From CAVPKN01 sp963832835 (GTDB taxonomy: Bacteria; Chlamydiota; Chlamydiia; Chlamydiales; JAAKFR01): a stretch of DNA of 64,000 bases. Both the position numbers and the translations under genes were made by a program. The notes beneath the pieces were generated by a model. The model searched no databases. It saw only the letters and a program-made list of their open reading frames with translations, and was not told the DNA's origin. Below, one piece after another: positions 27,764 to 36,068 of this stretch (positions within the stretch are counted from its first letter, which is position 1; every line of letters begins with the position of its first letter). Location of the stretch: the NCBI GenBank assembly GCA_963832835.1, contig CAWHVD010000001.1:2046001-2110000 (forward strand), in the 5' to 3' direction.

Positions 27764-28219
27764 ATGGGTGATCTAGACAACACGAATAAAAAGGTTGCGA
27801 AGCTTTTTAATCCAACGGATCATTTGGCCAATGAAAGGACTTTTTTGGCATGGATTCGTACCAATCTTGGAATCATGGCGTTTGGATTTGTGGTCGAAAA
27901 ATTCTCTTTTTTTGTACAACAAATCGCACTTTACTTAGGAAATTCAGACTTGTTAAAACCTAATGCACCTCACACCAAATTGAAAGGAGCCTCTTCTACA
28001 TTCGGTATCACGCTGGTGGGGATTGGAGCTCTGTTTTGCGTTTTGGCATTTATTAAATATAAAAAAACGGAGAAACAGCTTAATCAAGGTGCATATCGTT
28101 CATCTAACGCCCTGAATACTATTATTGCATTATTAGTTTTCTTCATCGGTATTTTTCTGATATTTTATTTATTGGAATCTCATTTCTTCTTGTCAAACAA
28201 CCTCTCTTCCATGCTTTAA
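27764..28219 (+). CDS. DUF202 (YidH-like) membrane protein
   Basis: About 151 residues from ATG 27764 (AAGGGGGA upstream). The DUF202 signature LANERTFLAWIRTNLGIMAFGF is followed by three hydrophobic segments. The function of the family is not established; some members neighbour transporters. The 3' end overlaps, tail to tail, a tiny DUF2934-like gene on the other strand. Confidence 0.82.
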   Translation: MGDLDNTNKKVAKLFNPTDHLANERTFLAWIRTNLGIMAFGFVVEKFSFFVQQIALYLGNSDLLKPNAPHTKLKGASSTFGITLVGIGALFCVLAFIKYKKTEKQLNQGAYRSSNALNTIIALLVFFIGIFLIFYLLESHFFLSNNLSSML

Positions 28220-28371
28220 TCACAAAGCCTCTCTCTCAATTCCCGCTCAGCTTGGAACCAATCCTGATTGGCTTGACCATCTTGACCTCCCCGCTGCTCG
28301 TAGATTTCATGGGCGTTTGGCAACACGCGCATTCCAATCGAACGAATCCTAGGGCTTGGATTTAATACCAT
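28216..28371 (-). CDS. Small DUF2934-like protein with a MITE-supplied start
   Basis: 51 residues, beginning at an ATG inside MITE copy 3 (MVLNPSPRIR) and continuing NAHEIYEQRGGQDGQANQDW, FQAERELRERL. The AYELWEQxGRxxGxxxxDWxxAExEL pattern is the DUF2934 signature. The original 5' end was probably removed or replaced by the MITE insertion, since nothing DUF2934-like continues beyond the element. The function of DUF2934 is unknown. It may be a functional short gene or a remnant. Confidence 0.6.
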   Translation of the reverse strand: MVLNPSPRIRSIGMRVLPNAHEIYEQRGGQDGQANQDWFQAERELRERLCD

Positions 28372-28526
28372 TTCCAGAAAATAAAGTCACAAATTGGCAC
28401 TGTATAACACGCCATTTTTGAACGATCCTTTCTCGCTTAGGTGCAAAACATAGGCTTCGAAACGATCATCCAAATCTGTCATGTTACCCAGTGCCACTTC
28501 ATGGCTTTATTTTCTGGAAATGGTAT
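28365..28526 (+). repeat. MITE-like element, copy 3 (162 bp)
   Basis: Forward copy, one A shorter in the internal run (GCAAAACATAGG). It lies between the DUF202/DUF2934 pair and carbonic anhydrase, and gives the DUF2934 remnant its ATG. Confidence 0.95.
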
Positions 28527-28646
28527 AACACAAAGCGATTTTATTTTTGAGATAATGAGCCAATTGCAAAACTCCTGTTCCTGGGAAATTAGCTCTCTAC
28601 GACTTCTCGATTGCCGTTTTGAGTTTTCTTGTGTATAAAGCTTTGT

Positions 28647-29285
28647 ATGGAAACATTGAAAATCCTTTTTCAAAATAATAAAGAGTGGGTTGCCAGTAAA
28701 ATTGGCAAGGCCCCCAACTATTTTAGCCAAATGGCAAAGGCGCAGGATCCCCAATACCTTTGGATCGGCTGTTCTGATAGCCGTGTACCCGCCAACGAGA
28801 TTGTTGGCCTCGAACCAGGTGAGCTTTTCGTCCACCGCAATGTTGCCAATTTATTTCCCCATACCGATTTCAACTGCCTTTCCGTTTTAGAGTACGGAGT
28901 TGATCTATTGAAAATCCAGCACGTGATCGTCTGCGGTCATTATGGGTGCAGTGGGGTAAAGGCTGCCATGGAAGACCATCAGCTTGGGCTCGTAGATAAC
29001 TGGCTGCGTAATATCCGTGATGTTTATGCACGTTTCAAGGAGGAGCTAGAAAAAATCACCGATCAAACGGAGCGTTATGCCCGCCTTGTCGAGCTCAACG
29101 TCATGCAACAAGTGCTCAACGTCTGCCATACGACAATTGTTCAAGGAGCCTGGACAAGAGGTCAACCTCTTTGGATCCACGGCTGGGTTTACGATCTTGC
29201 TATGGGTACCCTTAAAGACCTAGACTGCTGTGTTTCAAACATCGATCAGGTCGAGCATATCTACCGCATCCGGTTCTCACATTAA
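28647..29285 (+). CDS. Beta-class carbonic anhydrase
   Basis: About 212 residues from ATG 28647 (an in-frame TTG at 28629 exists; no strong ribosome site at either). Zinc ligands are in IGCSDSRVPA (Cys, with the Asp-Arg dyad) and VCGHYGCSGV (His and Cys). The W..NI and Y..LVELNV segments are typical of the Can/CynT type. It hydrates CO2 reversibly. The stop lies 18 nt from the convergent BON gene. Confidence 0.94.
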   Translation: METLKILFQNNKEWVASKIGKAPNYFSQMAKAQDPQYLWIGCSDSRVPANEIVGLEPGELFVHRNVANLFPHTDFNCLSVLEYGVDLLKIQHVIVCGHYGCSGVKAAMEDHQLGLVDNWLRNIRDVYARFKEELEKITDQTERYARLVELNVMQQVLNVCHTTIVQGAWTRGQPLWIHGWVYDLAMGTLKDLDCCVSNIDQVEHIYRIRFSH

Positions 29286-29303
29286 GAGTCATGCGCAAAA
29301 CTA

Positions 29304-29699
29304 CTACTTAATTGTTAATTGATTATTAACGCCCTGAACACCATAAAGCCCACGAAAGAGATTCTCCAGTGTATCTTTATCCTCCTGGCTGGGCACTGTA
29401 CCTGTCAATGTGATATGTCCCTTGCTCCAATTAATCGATACATCTTGATATCTACCAGCATAGAAGGCCTTCACCGCTTTTTGGATCCGTGAGGTAAAAG
29501 TTTGATCATTCTGTACATTTGGAGAAGGTTTCTGTGGGGCTTGATCAGAAGCGTATTGTCCTCTTAAATTGGGGTTTGGGGGATAGTATTGTGATCCTTG
29601 AGGTTGGCTATCACCCTGAGTTCCGTTTCCCGAATTTCTGTAATCCGCAAACAAAGAGACACTGCTAGCCACAATAAATAGAACTAATAGTCTTTTCAT
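29304..29699 (-). CDS. Secreted BON-domain protein (OsmY-like), smaller paralogue
   Basis: 131 residues: signal peptide MKRLLVLFIVASSVSLFA, a low-complexity Asn/Gln/Pro-rich segment, then one BON domain (ISRIQKAVKAF..., VSINWSKGHITLTGTVPSQEDKD, GVQGVNNQLTIK). BON domains bind phospholipid and occur in periplasmic stress proteins. The N-terminus and ending VNNQ(L/V)TIK match the BON gene at 34.1 kb, so the two are paralogues. Confidence 0.85.
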   Translation of the reverse strand: MKRLLVLFIVASSVSLFADYRNSGNGTQGDSQPQGSQYYPPNPNLRGQYASDQAPQKPSPNVQNDQTFTSRIQKAVKAFYAGRYQDVSINWSKGHITLTGTVPSQEDKDTLENLFRGLYGVQGVNNQLTIK

Positions 29700-29724
29700 T
29701 TAAACACCTTGCATTTGTTATTTA

Positions 29725-29887
29725 ATCCCATTTCCAAAAAATAAAGTCACAAATTAGCACTGTATAACACGCCATTTTTGAACGATCCTTTCTCACTTAG
29801 GTGCAAAAACATAGGCTTCGAAACGATCATCCAAATCTGTCATGTTACCCAGTACCACTTTATGGCTTTATTTTCTGGAAATGGTAT
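29725..29887 (+). repeat. 163-bp MITE-like element, copy 4
   Basis: Forward copy. The left end is mutated (ATCCCATTTCCAAAAAATAA), making it one of the more diverged copies. It lies in the promoter region of the BON gene and downstream of csbD, both on the minus strand. Confidence 0.93.
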
Positions 29888-29923
29888 AAGAGGTTCCCTA
29901 GAATAGGGGACTTCTTTTGTCAA

Positions 29924-30151
29924 TTAGCGACGTGGTTTGGTAAAATGAGTTTCTTCAATCTCTTTTTCCCATTGAGAAAGTTCTTTTTCAGCACGCTCTT
30001 TGGTGTATCCATAAGTTTTTTGAATAGCGCCGAGCAGTCTGTCTCTTTTACCTTCGATACTGGTAATATCATTGTCAGTGAGTTTCCCCCACTTTTCTTT
30101 AACTTGTCCCTTCACTGTTTTCCAATGACCTTCAAAAATGTCTTTATTCAT
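29924..30151 (-). CDS. CsbD-family stress protein
   Basis: 75 residues: NKDIFEGHWKTVKGQVKEKW, GKLTDNDITSIEGKRDRLLG and the amphipathic end match the CsbD/YjbJ family, small soluble helical proteins induced by general stress. The role is not known in molecular terms. It stands between two MITE copies and near BON, DUF892 and DNA-repair genes, forming a loose stress cluster. Confidence 0.88.
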   Translation of the reverse strand: MNKDIFEGHWKTVKGQVKEKWGKLTDNDITSIEGKRDRLLGAIQKTYGYTKERAEKELSQWEKEIEETHFTKPRR

Positions 30152-30344
30152 AAACCCCCTTAGGTTATTAATTATAATTACCGATCTTTATCCAAAAACC
30201 TTAAAACTATAATTTTAATTCTAACCAACTATACCTTTTTTTGATACTAAAACCGCCTTAACAATGTCCATATCATTTTCTACCCGAGAACAAGACAGAG
30301 TAAGAAGGATTGTAAGCGACAGTTGCTATGCTGAATTCCTCCTT

Positions 30345-30507
30345 ATACCATTTCCAGAAAATAAAGCCATGAAGTGGCACTGGGTAACATGACAGATTTG
30401 GATGATCGTTTCGAAGCCTATATTTTTACACCTAAGCGAGAAAGGATCGTTCAAAAATGGCGTGTTATACAGTGCCAATTTGTGACTTTATTTTCTGGAA
30501 ATGGTAT
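30345..30507 (-). repeat. 163-bp MITE-like element, copy 5
   Basis: Reverse copy, full length, in the 370-bp gap between the csbD start and the ligD stop. The rest of that gap (30152-30344) is AT-rich and holds no recognisable gene; it should include the csbD promoter. Confidence 0.95.
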
Positions 30508-30521
30508 TACTCTATTACTAA

Positions 30522-32987
30522 TTAGAGGAGTTTTTGGAGTCGTTTGAGAGTCTTCTCTAAATCGACCCCTTTTTGAAGAAGAGGTTTAAAAAGATCCCCC
30601 TTCTGCTTGAGACGTTCTAGCGTATTAAACAGCGTATAATCTGAGGGAGATACTCCATTTTTGATTTCACCCCATTCCAAAGGGGTCGAAACCAGCGCTC
30701 CTGGCTTTGCACGCACGCTATAGGGTGCTACAAGTGTCTGGCCATAATTATTTTGATAACAGTCAAGGTAAACCCTGTTTTGTCGCTTTTTAAGACTTCT
30801 TTCTAAAGATGTAATCGCGGGAAGTTGTTGATGAACAAGTGTAGAGATCAAGACTGCAAATTGCTTGGCCTGTTCATATGAATATTTGGCATTCAAAGGG
30901 ATGCAGATGTGCAATCCACGGCCACCAGATGTTTTACAAAAACTTGGCACTTTGAGCTGTGTTAAAATAGCATTGAGTACATGAGCCGTTTCTACCACAG
31001 CATCAAAGGTAATCTGTTCTGGATCGAGATCAAAAACCAGAAAATCAGGATTGGAAAGATTTTGAATACGTGAAAACCAGGGATGGATTTCTATGCTACC
31101 TAGGTTTACAGCATAAAGGAGACTCTCTACATCTTGAATGAGCATGTAATTCACTGTTTTATCGTGGTGTTCGGCCTCGATGGTTTCTAACCATTCAGGA
31201 AAGGTAACCAGATTTTTTTGAAAGAAACTCTTATTATCAATACCATTGGGGTATCTTCTCAGCGATTCCGGGCGGTCTTTCAGATAGGGAAGGATGTAGG
31301 GAGCAATCGACTTATAATAAATCAATAAATCGCCTTTAGTAATCTTTTCTTTTTCCCAATATATCTTGTCTTTGTGTGTGATAAAATCATATTTTTCTAA
31401 TGAATCCTTTGCACTTCTCACCTTTTTTGTAGACACACTCTTTTCTTGGGTGACAGCACGAGCCGGTTTATCTGCCCTCATACCTAGAAAAATAGGCATA
31501 CGCATGGTTCCTGCGCGAGTCCATTCTTTGAATTTCACCTCACATAAAAAATCAGGTTTTACCCATGTGACCGCAGTATTGGTCTTAGGAAGGCTTTTAA
31601 AAGGGCATTTTTGGATGATTACAGGTTCAAGAAATTTCTTAATTTCTTCCAATTGTTTTTCGGTAAAGCCTCCCCCAACGTGTCCAGCAAAATGCAAAAC
31701 CCCAGCCTTATAGACACCAATAATTAAGGCTCCAAAATTCTTTCTGCTTCTCCTTGGCTCTGTAAAACCACAAATGACAACCTCCTGACGCAAATCGGCT
31801 TTTATTTTAACCCATGCTTTGGAACGCTGTCCCGTTTCGTATAAGCTCTCTTTCTGCTTACCAATAATCCCCTCAAGTCCTTTCTTCTTACAGAGGTTAA
31901 AAAACTTCACCCCTGCACCCACCACATTTTCCAAATAACGCACATGAGAACCCTTCTGTAATACACGCTTCAATATGGACTTGCGCTCAACCAAGGGAAG
32001 TGAACGGATATCACGCCCCTTAAGAAACAAAATATCAAATACATAAAAATACGTGTTTTTATCTGAAGTAGCATTTTGTAGCATTTGAAAATGCGATTTT
32101 CCCTCCTTATCTAGTGCAACAATCTCCCCATCTATAACAGCATCTAGATTCAGCTGTTCAAGGTGTGAGACAATCAGGGGAAAACGTTCATTAAATAACT
32201 GTTGATTCCTGGAGTAGATACTGACATGCGACCCATCAAGTTCTGCAAGGGCCCGAAATCCATCCCATTTAATTTCGAAAATCCAATCGGGATCATCGAA
32301 AGGTTGATCGATCAGGGTGGCAAGCATAGGCTTGATCAGGTGTGATTTTTTCGCTTTGATCCCTTTTCTAAGGGCGCTTGTTTTACAAGTACCGGGATAA
32401 GCTCTACCCGAAATCTCCTCCAAGGATTTACCTGAAACAACTGATAGGTCTTTTTGGGTGATATCAAAGGAAGAGCTAAACTCATCTTTCGATTTGCATA
32501 AAATCCATTCCTCTTTTTCTTGATCATCTTTTTTTAATTTAACTAACGAAAAACGACCATGCAATTTATCGCCTTTTAAAGTGAAATGAATAGCCCCTTT
32601 TTTTAAACCCTCTTGGATCAATTCCTCTGATCTTTTACTTGACTCTCCATCCACATTGTAAGTTCCATGGTCCCAAATCATCACAGTTCCGGCCCCATAC
32701 CCACTAGGAATGATTCCTTCAAAATCCCGATATTCATATGGATGGTCTTCCACCCTGATTGCCAAACGTTTGATGTTGGGGTCCAAAGAAGGTCCCTTAG
32801 GCACGGCCCAACTCTTTAAAACACCCTCGATCTCAAGCCGAAAATCATAATGTAAACGTGAAGCTGCGTGCTTTTGAATGACAAATTGAAGCGCACCTTG
32901 TGTCCGTTTAAATATTTTATCCTTAGGCTTATGAGACTGATTTATCTTTCTTTTCGAGATATATTTCTTAAGAGGATTTTTAGGCAT
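30522..32987 (-). CDS. ligD: ATP-dependent DNA ligase LigD (non-homologous end joining)
   Basis: 821 residues with three domains in the Pseudomonas order: 3'-phosphoesterase (FVIQKHAASRLHYDFRLE, WAVPKGPSLDP), ligase with the adenylation Lys in FEIKWDGFRALAEL, and C-terminal primase-polymerase (FLVFDLDPEQITFD, CKTSGGRGLHICIPL). It processes and seals double-strand ends with Ku. The ATG overlaps the ku stop by one base. All three catalytic domains look intact. Confidence 0.96.
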   Translation of the reverse strand: MPKNPLKKYISKRKINQSHKPKDKIFKRTQGALQFVIQKHAASRLHYDFRLEIEGVLKSWAVPKGPSLDPNIKRLAIRVEDHPYEYRDFEGIIPSGYGAGTVMIWDHGTYNVDGESSKRSEELIQEGLKKGAIHFTLKGDKLHGRFSLVKLKKDDQEKEEWILCKSKDEFSSSFDITQKDLSVVSGKSLEEISGRAYPGTCKTSALRKGIKAKKSHLIKPMLATLIDQPFDDPDWIFEIKWDGFRALAELDGSHVSIYSRNQQLFNERFPLIVSHLEQLNLDAVIDGEIVALDKEGKSHFQMLQNATSDKNTYFYVFDILFLKGRDIRSLPLVERKSILKRVLQKGSHVRYLENVVGAGVKFFNLCKKKGLEGIIGKQKESLYETGQRSKAWVKIKADLRQEVVICGFTEPRRSRKNFGALIIGVYKAGVLHFAGHVGGGFTEKQLEEIKKFLEPVIIQKCPFKSLPKTNTAVTWVKPDFLCEVKFKEWTRAGTMRMPIFLGMRADKPARAVTQEKSVSTKKVRSAKDSLEKYDFITHKDKIYWEKEKITKGDLLIYYKSIAPYILPYLKDRPESLRRYPNGIDNKSFFQKNLVTFPEWLETIEAEHHDKTVNYMLIQDVESLLYAVNLGSIEIHPWFSRIQNLSNPDFLVFDLDPEQITFDAVVETAHVLNAILTQLKVPSFCKTSGGRGLHICIPLNAKYSYEQAKQFAVLISTLVHQQLPAITSLERSLKKRQNRVYLDCYQNNYGQTLVAPYSVRAKPGALVSTPLEWGEIKNGVSPSDYTLFNTLERLKQKGDLFKPLLQKGVDLEKTLKRLQKLL

Positions 32988-33832
32988 TAGCTTGCGCGTT
33001 TTTTAGACTGCATTTTTTGTGGTGTGCCCGTAGAACCTCTCTTTTTCTTTCTGTGATTTGTATGGGCAAGTGTTTTCTTCAAACTCTTTTGAAGAAGATT
33101 CATTAAATCACGTGCCTCATAGGAAGCCTTGGCAACTTTCTCTCTACGAGGCATTTTTTTACCTTTCAGCTTTTGCTCAATGCGGCTTATCAGCTCTTCC
33201 ACATAAGTATCGTGGAATTTTTTGGGTTCAAAGGGTTGAGTTAACTGATCGATGAAAGTTAAAGCTAGCTTCAGTTCTTGAGCTGAGATTTTTTCTTTAG
33301 GTAAATCTAATTGTTCAAAAGGACGAATTTCTGAATGGTAGCGCATTTGCATCAAAAGCAGCCCTTCTTTTAAGGGTAGAATCACACCGATGTGTTCTCG
33401 ATTGCGAAAGACATAACTCGCAATTGCAACCTTTTTAGATTTAAATAGAGCCTCGGACAGGAGTTGGTAAGCTTTACCCGCTTTTTTAGCTGGCTCTAAA
33501 AAATAAGGCTTCTCGAAATAGATAGGATCGATCTGTCTAATATCTGTAAAATTCTGAATCTCAATAGTCGATGTTTTTTTAGCATCGGCTGCCTTAAAAT
33601 CGGCTTCATCTACGACGATATATTCCCCTTTTTCATACTCATACCCCTTCACAATGTCGCGGTAGGAAACCTCTTTTTCTTCTTCCTTGCAAATGCGTGC
33701 AAAGCGCACGGGCGAAAGATCTGTTTTGTGTAGCATGTGAAACTCTAAGGTATGCTCCTCAGATCCTGGATAGACGTTAATCGGGATATTCACGAGTCCA
33801 AAAGCCACCGATCCTTTCCAAATTGATTTCAT
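32987..33832 (-). CDS. ku: Ku DNA end-binding protein
   Basis: 281 residues. N-terminal KSIWKGSVAFGLVNIPINVYPG is the bacterial Ku signature; also VSYRDIVKGYEYEKGEYI and YFLEPAKKAGKAYQLL. The C-terminal extension is Lys/Arg-rich, as in many bacterial Ku proteins, and is likely to contact DNA. It forms a ring on DNA ends and recruits LigD. It is in an operon with a small basic protein gene 5 nt upstream and ligD downstream. Confidence 0.96.
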   Translation of the reverse strand: MKSIWKGSVAFGLVNIPINVYPGSEEHTLEFHMLHKTDLSPVRFARICKEEEKEVSYRDIVKGYEYEKGEYIVVDEADFKAADAKKTSTIEIQNFTDIRQIDPIYFEKPYFLEPAKKAGKAYQLLSEALFKSKKVAIASYVFRNREHIGVILPLKEGLLLMQMRYHSEIRPFEQLDLPKEKISAQELKLALTFIDQLTQPFEPKKFHDTYVEELISRIEQKLKGKKMPRREKVAKASYEARDLMNLLQKSLKKTLAHTNHRKKKRGSTGTPQKMQSKKRAS

Positions 33833-33837
33833 ACAAT

Positions 33838-34017
33838 CTAACGATGTTTAGGTAGAGGGACTTTAGCCCCTTTTTTGCGAGCTTCTGAGAGTCCAATCGC
33901 AATAGCTTGCTTCCGACTGGTGACCTTTTTACCACTGCCGCTTTTCAGGGTCCCAGCTTTTTGTTTTTTAACCACAGATCTCACCGTTTCTTGCGCTTTC
34001 TTTCCATATTGTGACAT
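33838..34017 (-). CDS. Small basic DUF6496-like protein at the head of the ku-ligD operon
   Basis: 59 residues, MSQYGKKAQETVRSVV..., with SRKQAIAIGLSEARKKGAKV near the C-terminus, the core of DUF6496-type proteins. About a third of the residues are Lys or Arg, so nucleic-acid contact is plausible. It ends 5 nt before the ku ATG and is probably co-transcribed with ku and ligD. The function is unknown; the location suggests a part in end joining or genome protection, which is inference. Confidence 0.75.
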   Translation of the reverse strand: MSQYGKKAQETVRSVVKKQKAGTLKSGSGKKVTSRKQAIAIGLSEARKKGAKVPLPKHR

Positions 34018-34052
34018 AACATGATCTTCTGTTCACTGCTGTTTAGAAAGAA

Positions 34053-34081
34053 GAGGCAACCATATGGTTGCCTCATTTTTT
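34053..34081. terminator. Strong hairpin terminator
   Basis: GAGGCAACCAT / ATGGTTGCCTC form a perfect 11-bp stem with no unpaired loop, followed on the plus strand by ATTTTTT and on the minus strand by TTCTTTCT. It stands 32 nt beyond the stop of the minus-strand BON gene and before the DUF6496-ku-ligD operon, so it likely separates the two. Confidence 0.75.
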
Positions 34082-34113
34082 AACAGATAATTTGTCATTG
34101 GAAACCAAATGAA

Positions 34114-34695
34114 CTATTTGATAGTTACTTGATTATTGACGTTTTGCACTCCTGGCATCTCACGCACTCTTTGCTCAAGAGCAGCTTTATCATTTTGATT
34201 CGCTACAGATCCTTTCAAAGTAACATAACCTTCGTTAACGTTAACGCTGATATTGCTGAATTTATTAGAAGGATCTTTGCGAAGAGTGTCTTGGATTTGC
34301 TCAGCCATTCTGCTATCGCTATGTTGGGGGTATCCAGGTTGTTTTTGCTCTTGGCTACCATACTGAAGCGGTGTCATGCCTTGATGAGAAACACCATTTC
34401 CGTTCTGTTGTCCAGCATTGCCGTATTGTTGGCCTGGATTTCCATTTTGTTGGCCAGCATTGCCGTATTGTTGTGGTGCTTGGTAATCATAAGGAAGTCC
34501 AGCATTACCGTACTGTTGTCCTTGTTGATATCCTTGAGTTTGTCCCTGTCTATATTGCTGTACTTGACCTTGGTTTTGACTGTACATATCGGGACCGGGC
34601 TGTCCATAGCCTGCACTAGCGCATCTGCCGTATGGGTCGGCATGCAACAAAGTAACACTGCTGGTTATGATAAAAAGAGCTAATAATTTTTTCAT
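34114..34695 (-). CDS. Secreted Gln/Gly/Tyr-rich BON-domain protein
   Basis: About 193 residues from ATG 34695 (AGGTG upstream); an in-frame start at 34728 would precede the signal peptide MKKLLALFIITSSVTLLHA. After it comes a low-complexity region of QQYGNAGQQNGN-type repeats (roughly residues 30-120), then a BON domain (SRMAEQIQDTLRKDP, ISVNVNEGYVTLKGSVANQN, GVQNVNNQVTIK). It is a longer paralogue of the BON gene at 29.3 kb. Probably periplasmic or surface; the repeat region may vary in length between strains. Confidence 0.85.
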   Translation of the reverse strand: MKKLLALFIITSSVTLLHADPYGRCASAGYGQPGPDMYSQNQGQVQQYRQGQTQGYQQGQQYGNAGLPYDYQAPQQYGNAGQQNGNPGQQYGNAGQQNGNGVSHQGMTPLQYGSQEQKQPGYPQHSDSRMAEQIQDTLRKDPSNKFSNISVNVNEGYVTLKGSVANQNDKAALEQRVREMPGVQNVNNQVTIK

Positions 34696-34795
34696 AAAAC
34701 ACCTTTTAATGCGATTTGCTTTGATCACATCATTCTAATATTTAAAACATTTTTTTAATATAAAAAAATTAGTAACTATTCAGGTAATCCAGCTC

Positions 34796-34887
34796 TTCGG
34801 TTAAAAGCCTCCCTGTGGTGACTATCCCCTCCCAGCTTGGCAAAGTGGGCCTGCCTTAAAGATTCTGCTGGCTCGTGAATAGTCACA
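34796..34887 (+). repeat. Dispersed repeat family 2, copy C
   Basis: Runs TTCGGTTAAAAGCCTCCCTG, GTGACTATCCCCTCCCAGC, CTTGGCAAAGTGGGCCTGCC, GATTCTGCTGGCTCGTGAATAGTCACA. The ends GTGACTAT and ATAGTCAC are exact complements, so the inner ~75 bp has short terminal inverted repeats. It lies in the 341-bp gap upstream of the DUF892 gene. Confidence 0.75.
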
Positions 34888-35036
34888 AAAATTAATTTGA
34901 AGAAGCGAAAAAGATAATTTTAGTTTCTTGCCCCTCAATATAGCATTGACATATAAACTTTTAGTTGCATTTACTATAAATAAAAATACAATATCAATTA
35001 AACGTGACTATTTAAAACCATAGAGAGGTAGAAATT

Positions 35037-35546
35037 ATGAAAATCAATTCATTCGAAGAGCTATTTATATGCTTACTATCAGACATCTATGCATTAGAAA
35101 AAACCCTTGTAAAGGACCTGCCAAATTTAATTAAAAAAGCACATTCGGAAGATTTCAAAGATGGATTAAAAATCCATTTTTCTGAAACAAAAGAACATGT
35201 AAAAAGATTAGACAAAATTTTTCATATACTCAAACAAAGCCCTCTTGAAGTCAGTTGGTCGGGTGACATCAAAGCACTTTTTGTGGATACCGAAAAGTTT
35301 CTGGAAGAAAACGAATCTTCCCCTTTGCTGGATGTAGCGATTATCGCTTTAGCTCAAAGAGTCGAACATTTTGAAATTACCACTTATGGCACCCTGAGAG
35401 CTTTTGCGGATGTTCTTGATTACGACAATATTAACTCAATTTTGAAAGAAACTCTGAAAGAAGAAGGACATGCAGACAAACTATTGACCGACCTAGCTGA
35501 AGGGGGTCTATTAACTAAAGGGATTAACGTAAAAGCTACCCAATAA
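35037..35546 (+). CDS. DUF892 ferritin-like protein (YciE/YciF type)
   Basis: 169 residues, helical. SFEELFICLLSDIYALEKTLVKDLPNL, HFSETKEHVKRLDKIF, QRVEHFEITTYGTLRAFAD and LKEEGHADKLLTDLAE follow the DUF892 pattern, with Glu/His residues that could form a di-metal site as in YciF. The family is stress-induced; the activity is unproven. An AGAGAGG ribosome site is present. Confidence 0.85.
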   Translation: MKINSFEELFICLLSDIYALEKTLVKDLPNLIKKAHSEDFKDGLKIHFSETKEHVKRLDKIFHILKQSPLEVSWSGDIKALFVDTEKFLEENESSPLLDVAIIALAQRVEHFEITTYGTLRAFADVLDYDNINSILKETLKEEGHADKLLTDLAEGGLLTKGINVKATQ

Positions 35547-35595
35547 ACGTGGGGGCATTGAAAATATCGGGTGTTTGTTCGTTTTTGGATGATTT

Positions 35596-35759
35596 ATACC
35601 ATTTCCAGAAAATAAAGCCATGAAGTGGTACTGGGTAACATGACAGATTTGGATGATCGTTTCGAAGCCTATGTTTTTGCATCTAAGCGAGAAAGGATCG
35701 TTCAAAAAATGGCGTGTTATATAGTGCCACTTCATGGCTTTATTTTCTGGAAATGGTAT
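35596..35759 (-). repeat. MITE-like element, copy 6 (164 bp)
   Basis: Reverse copy with one extra A (TTCAAAAAATGG). Both ends here carry the CATGAAGT-type inner TIR, so its two arms are more alike than in most copies. It lies between DUF892 and the antiporter gene. Confidence 0.95.
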
Positions 35760-36068
35760 TACTCTGAAAAGCCACAAAACTCGATTTTTTCAATGGTTCC
35801 AAAGGAATCTGACGAGCTGTTTCTCATCAGGGAAGAGTTCCATGGAGAATGGAACTACCCGCTTTCACCTCGAGGCCAGGCACTATAAACTACTGAAGTT
35901 ATTTTTTGACGGACCCTAAGTCGCTGAGATATCGCTCTTATAACTTTTCTGCAGCGCCTCCCGCCCCAGCGGGGAGGTACTGTTGACTCAAAGAGTCAAT
36001 TGCTCTTTTAAATTGTTTCAGGCACGCTCAAAACATATGTATCGGGGTAGAAAAAAAGGGTTTTTATC
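35760..36068 (+). other. Gap with gene debris and two inverted repeats
   Basis: Contains a 31-codon frame from ATG 35793 (MVPKESDELFLIREEFHGEW...) that looks like the tail of a lost gene, a GC-rich imperfect hairpin (CCTCCCGC..GCGGGGAGG, 35958-35978) and the perfect palindrome TTGACTCAAAGAGTCAA (35983-35999), about 70 nt upstream of the antiporter start, a possible operator or hairpin. Confidence 0.5.
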
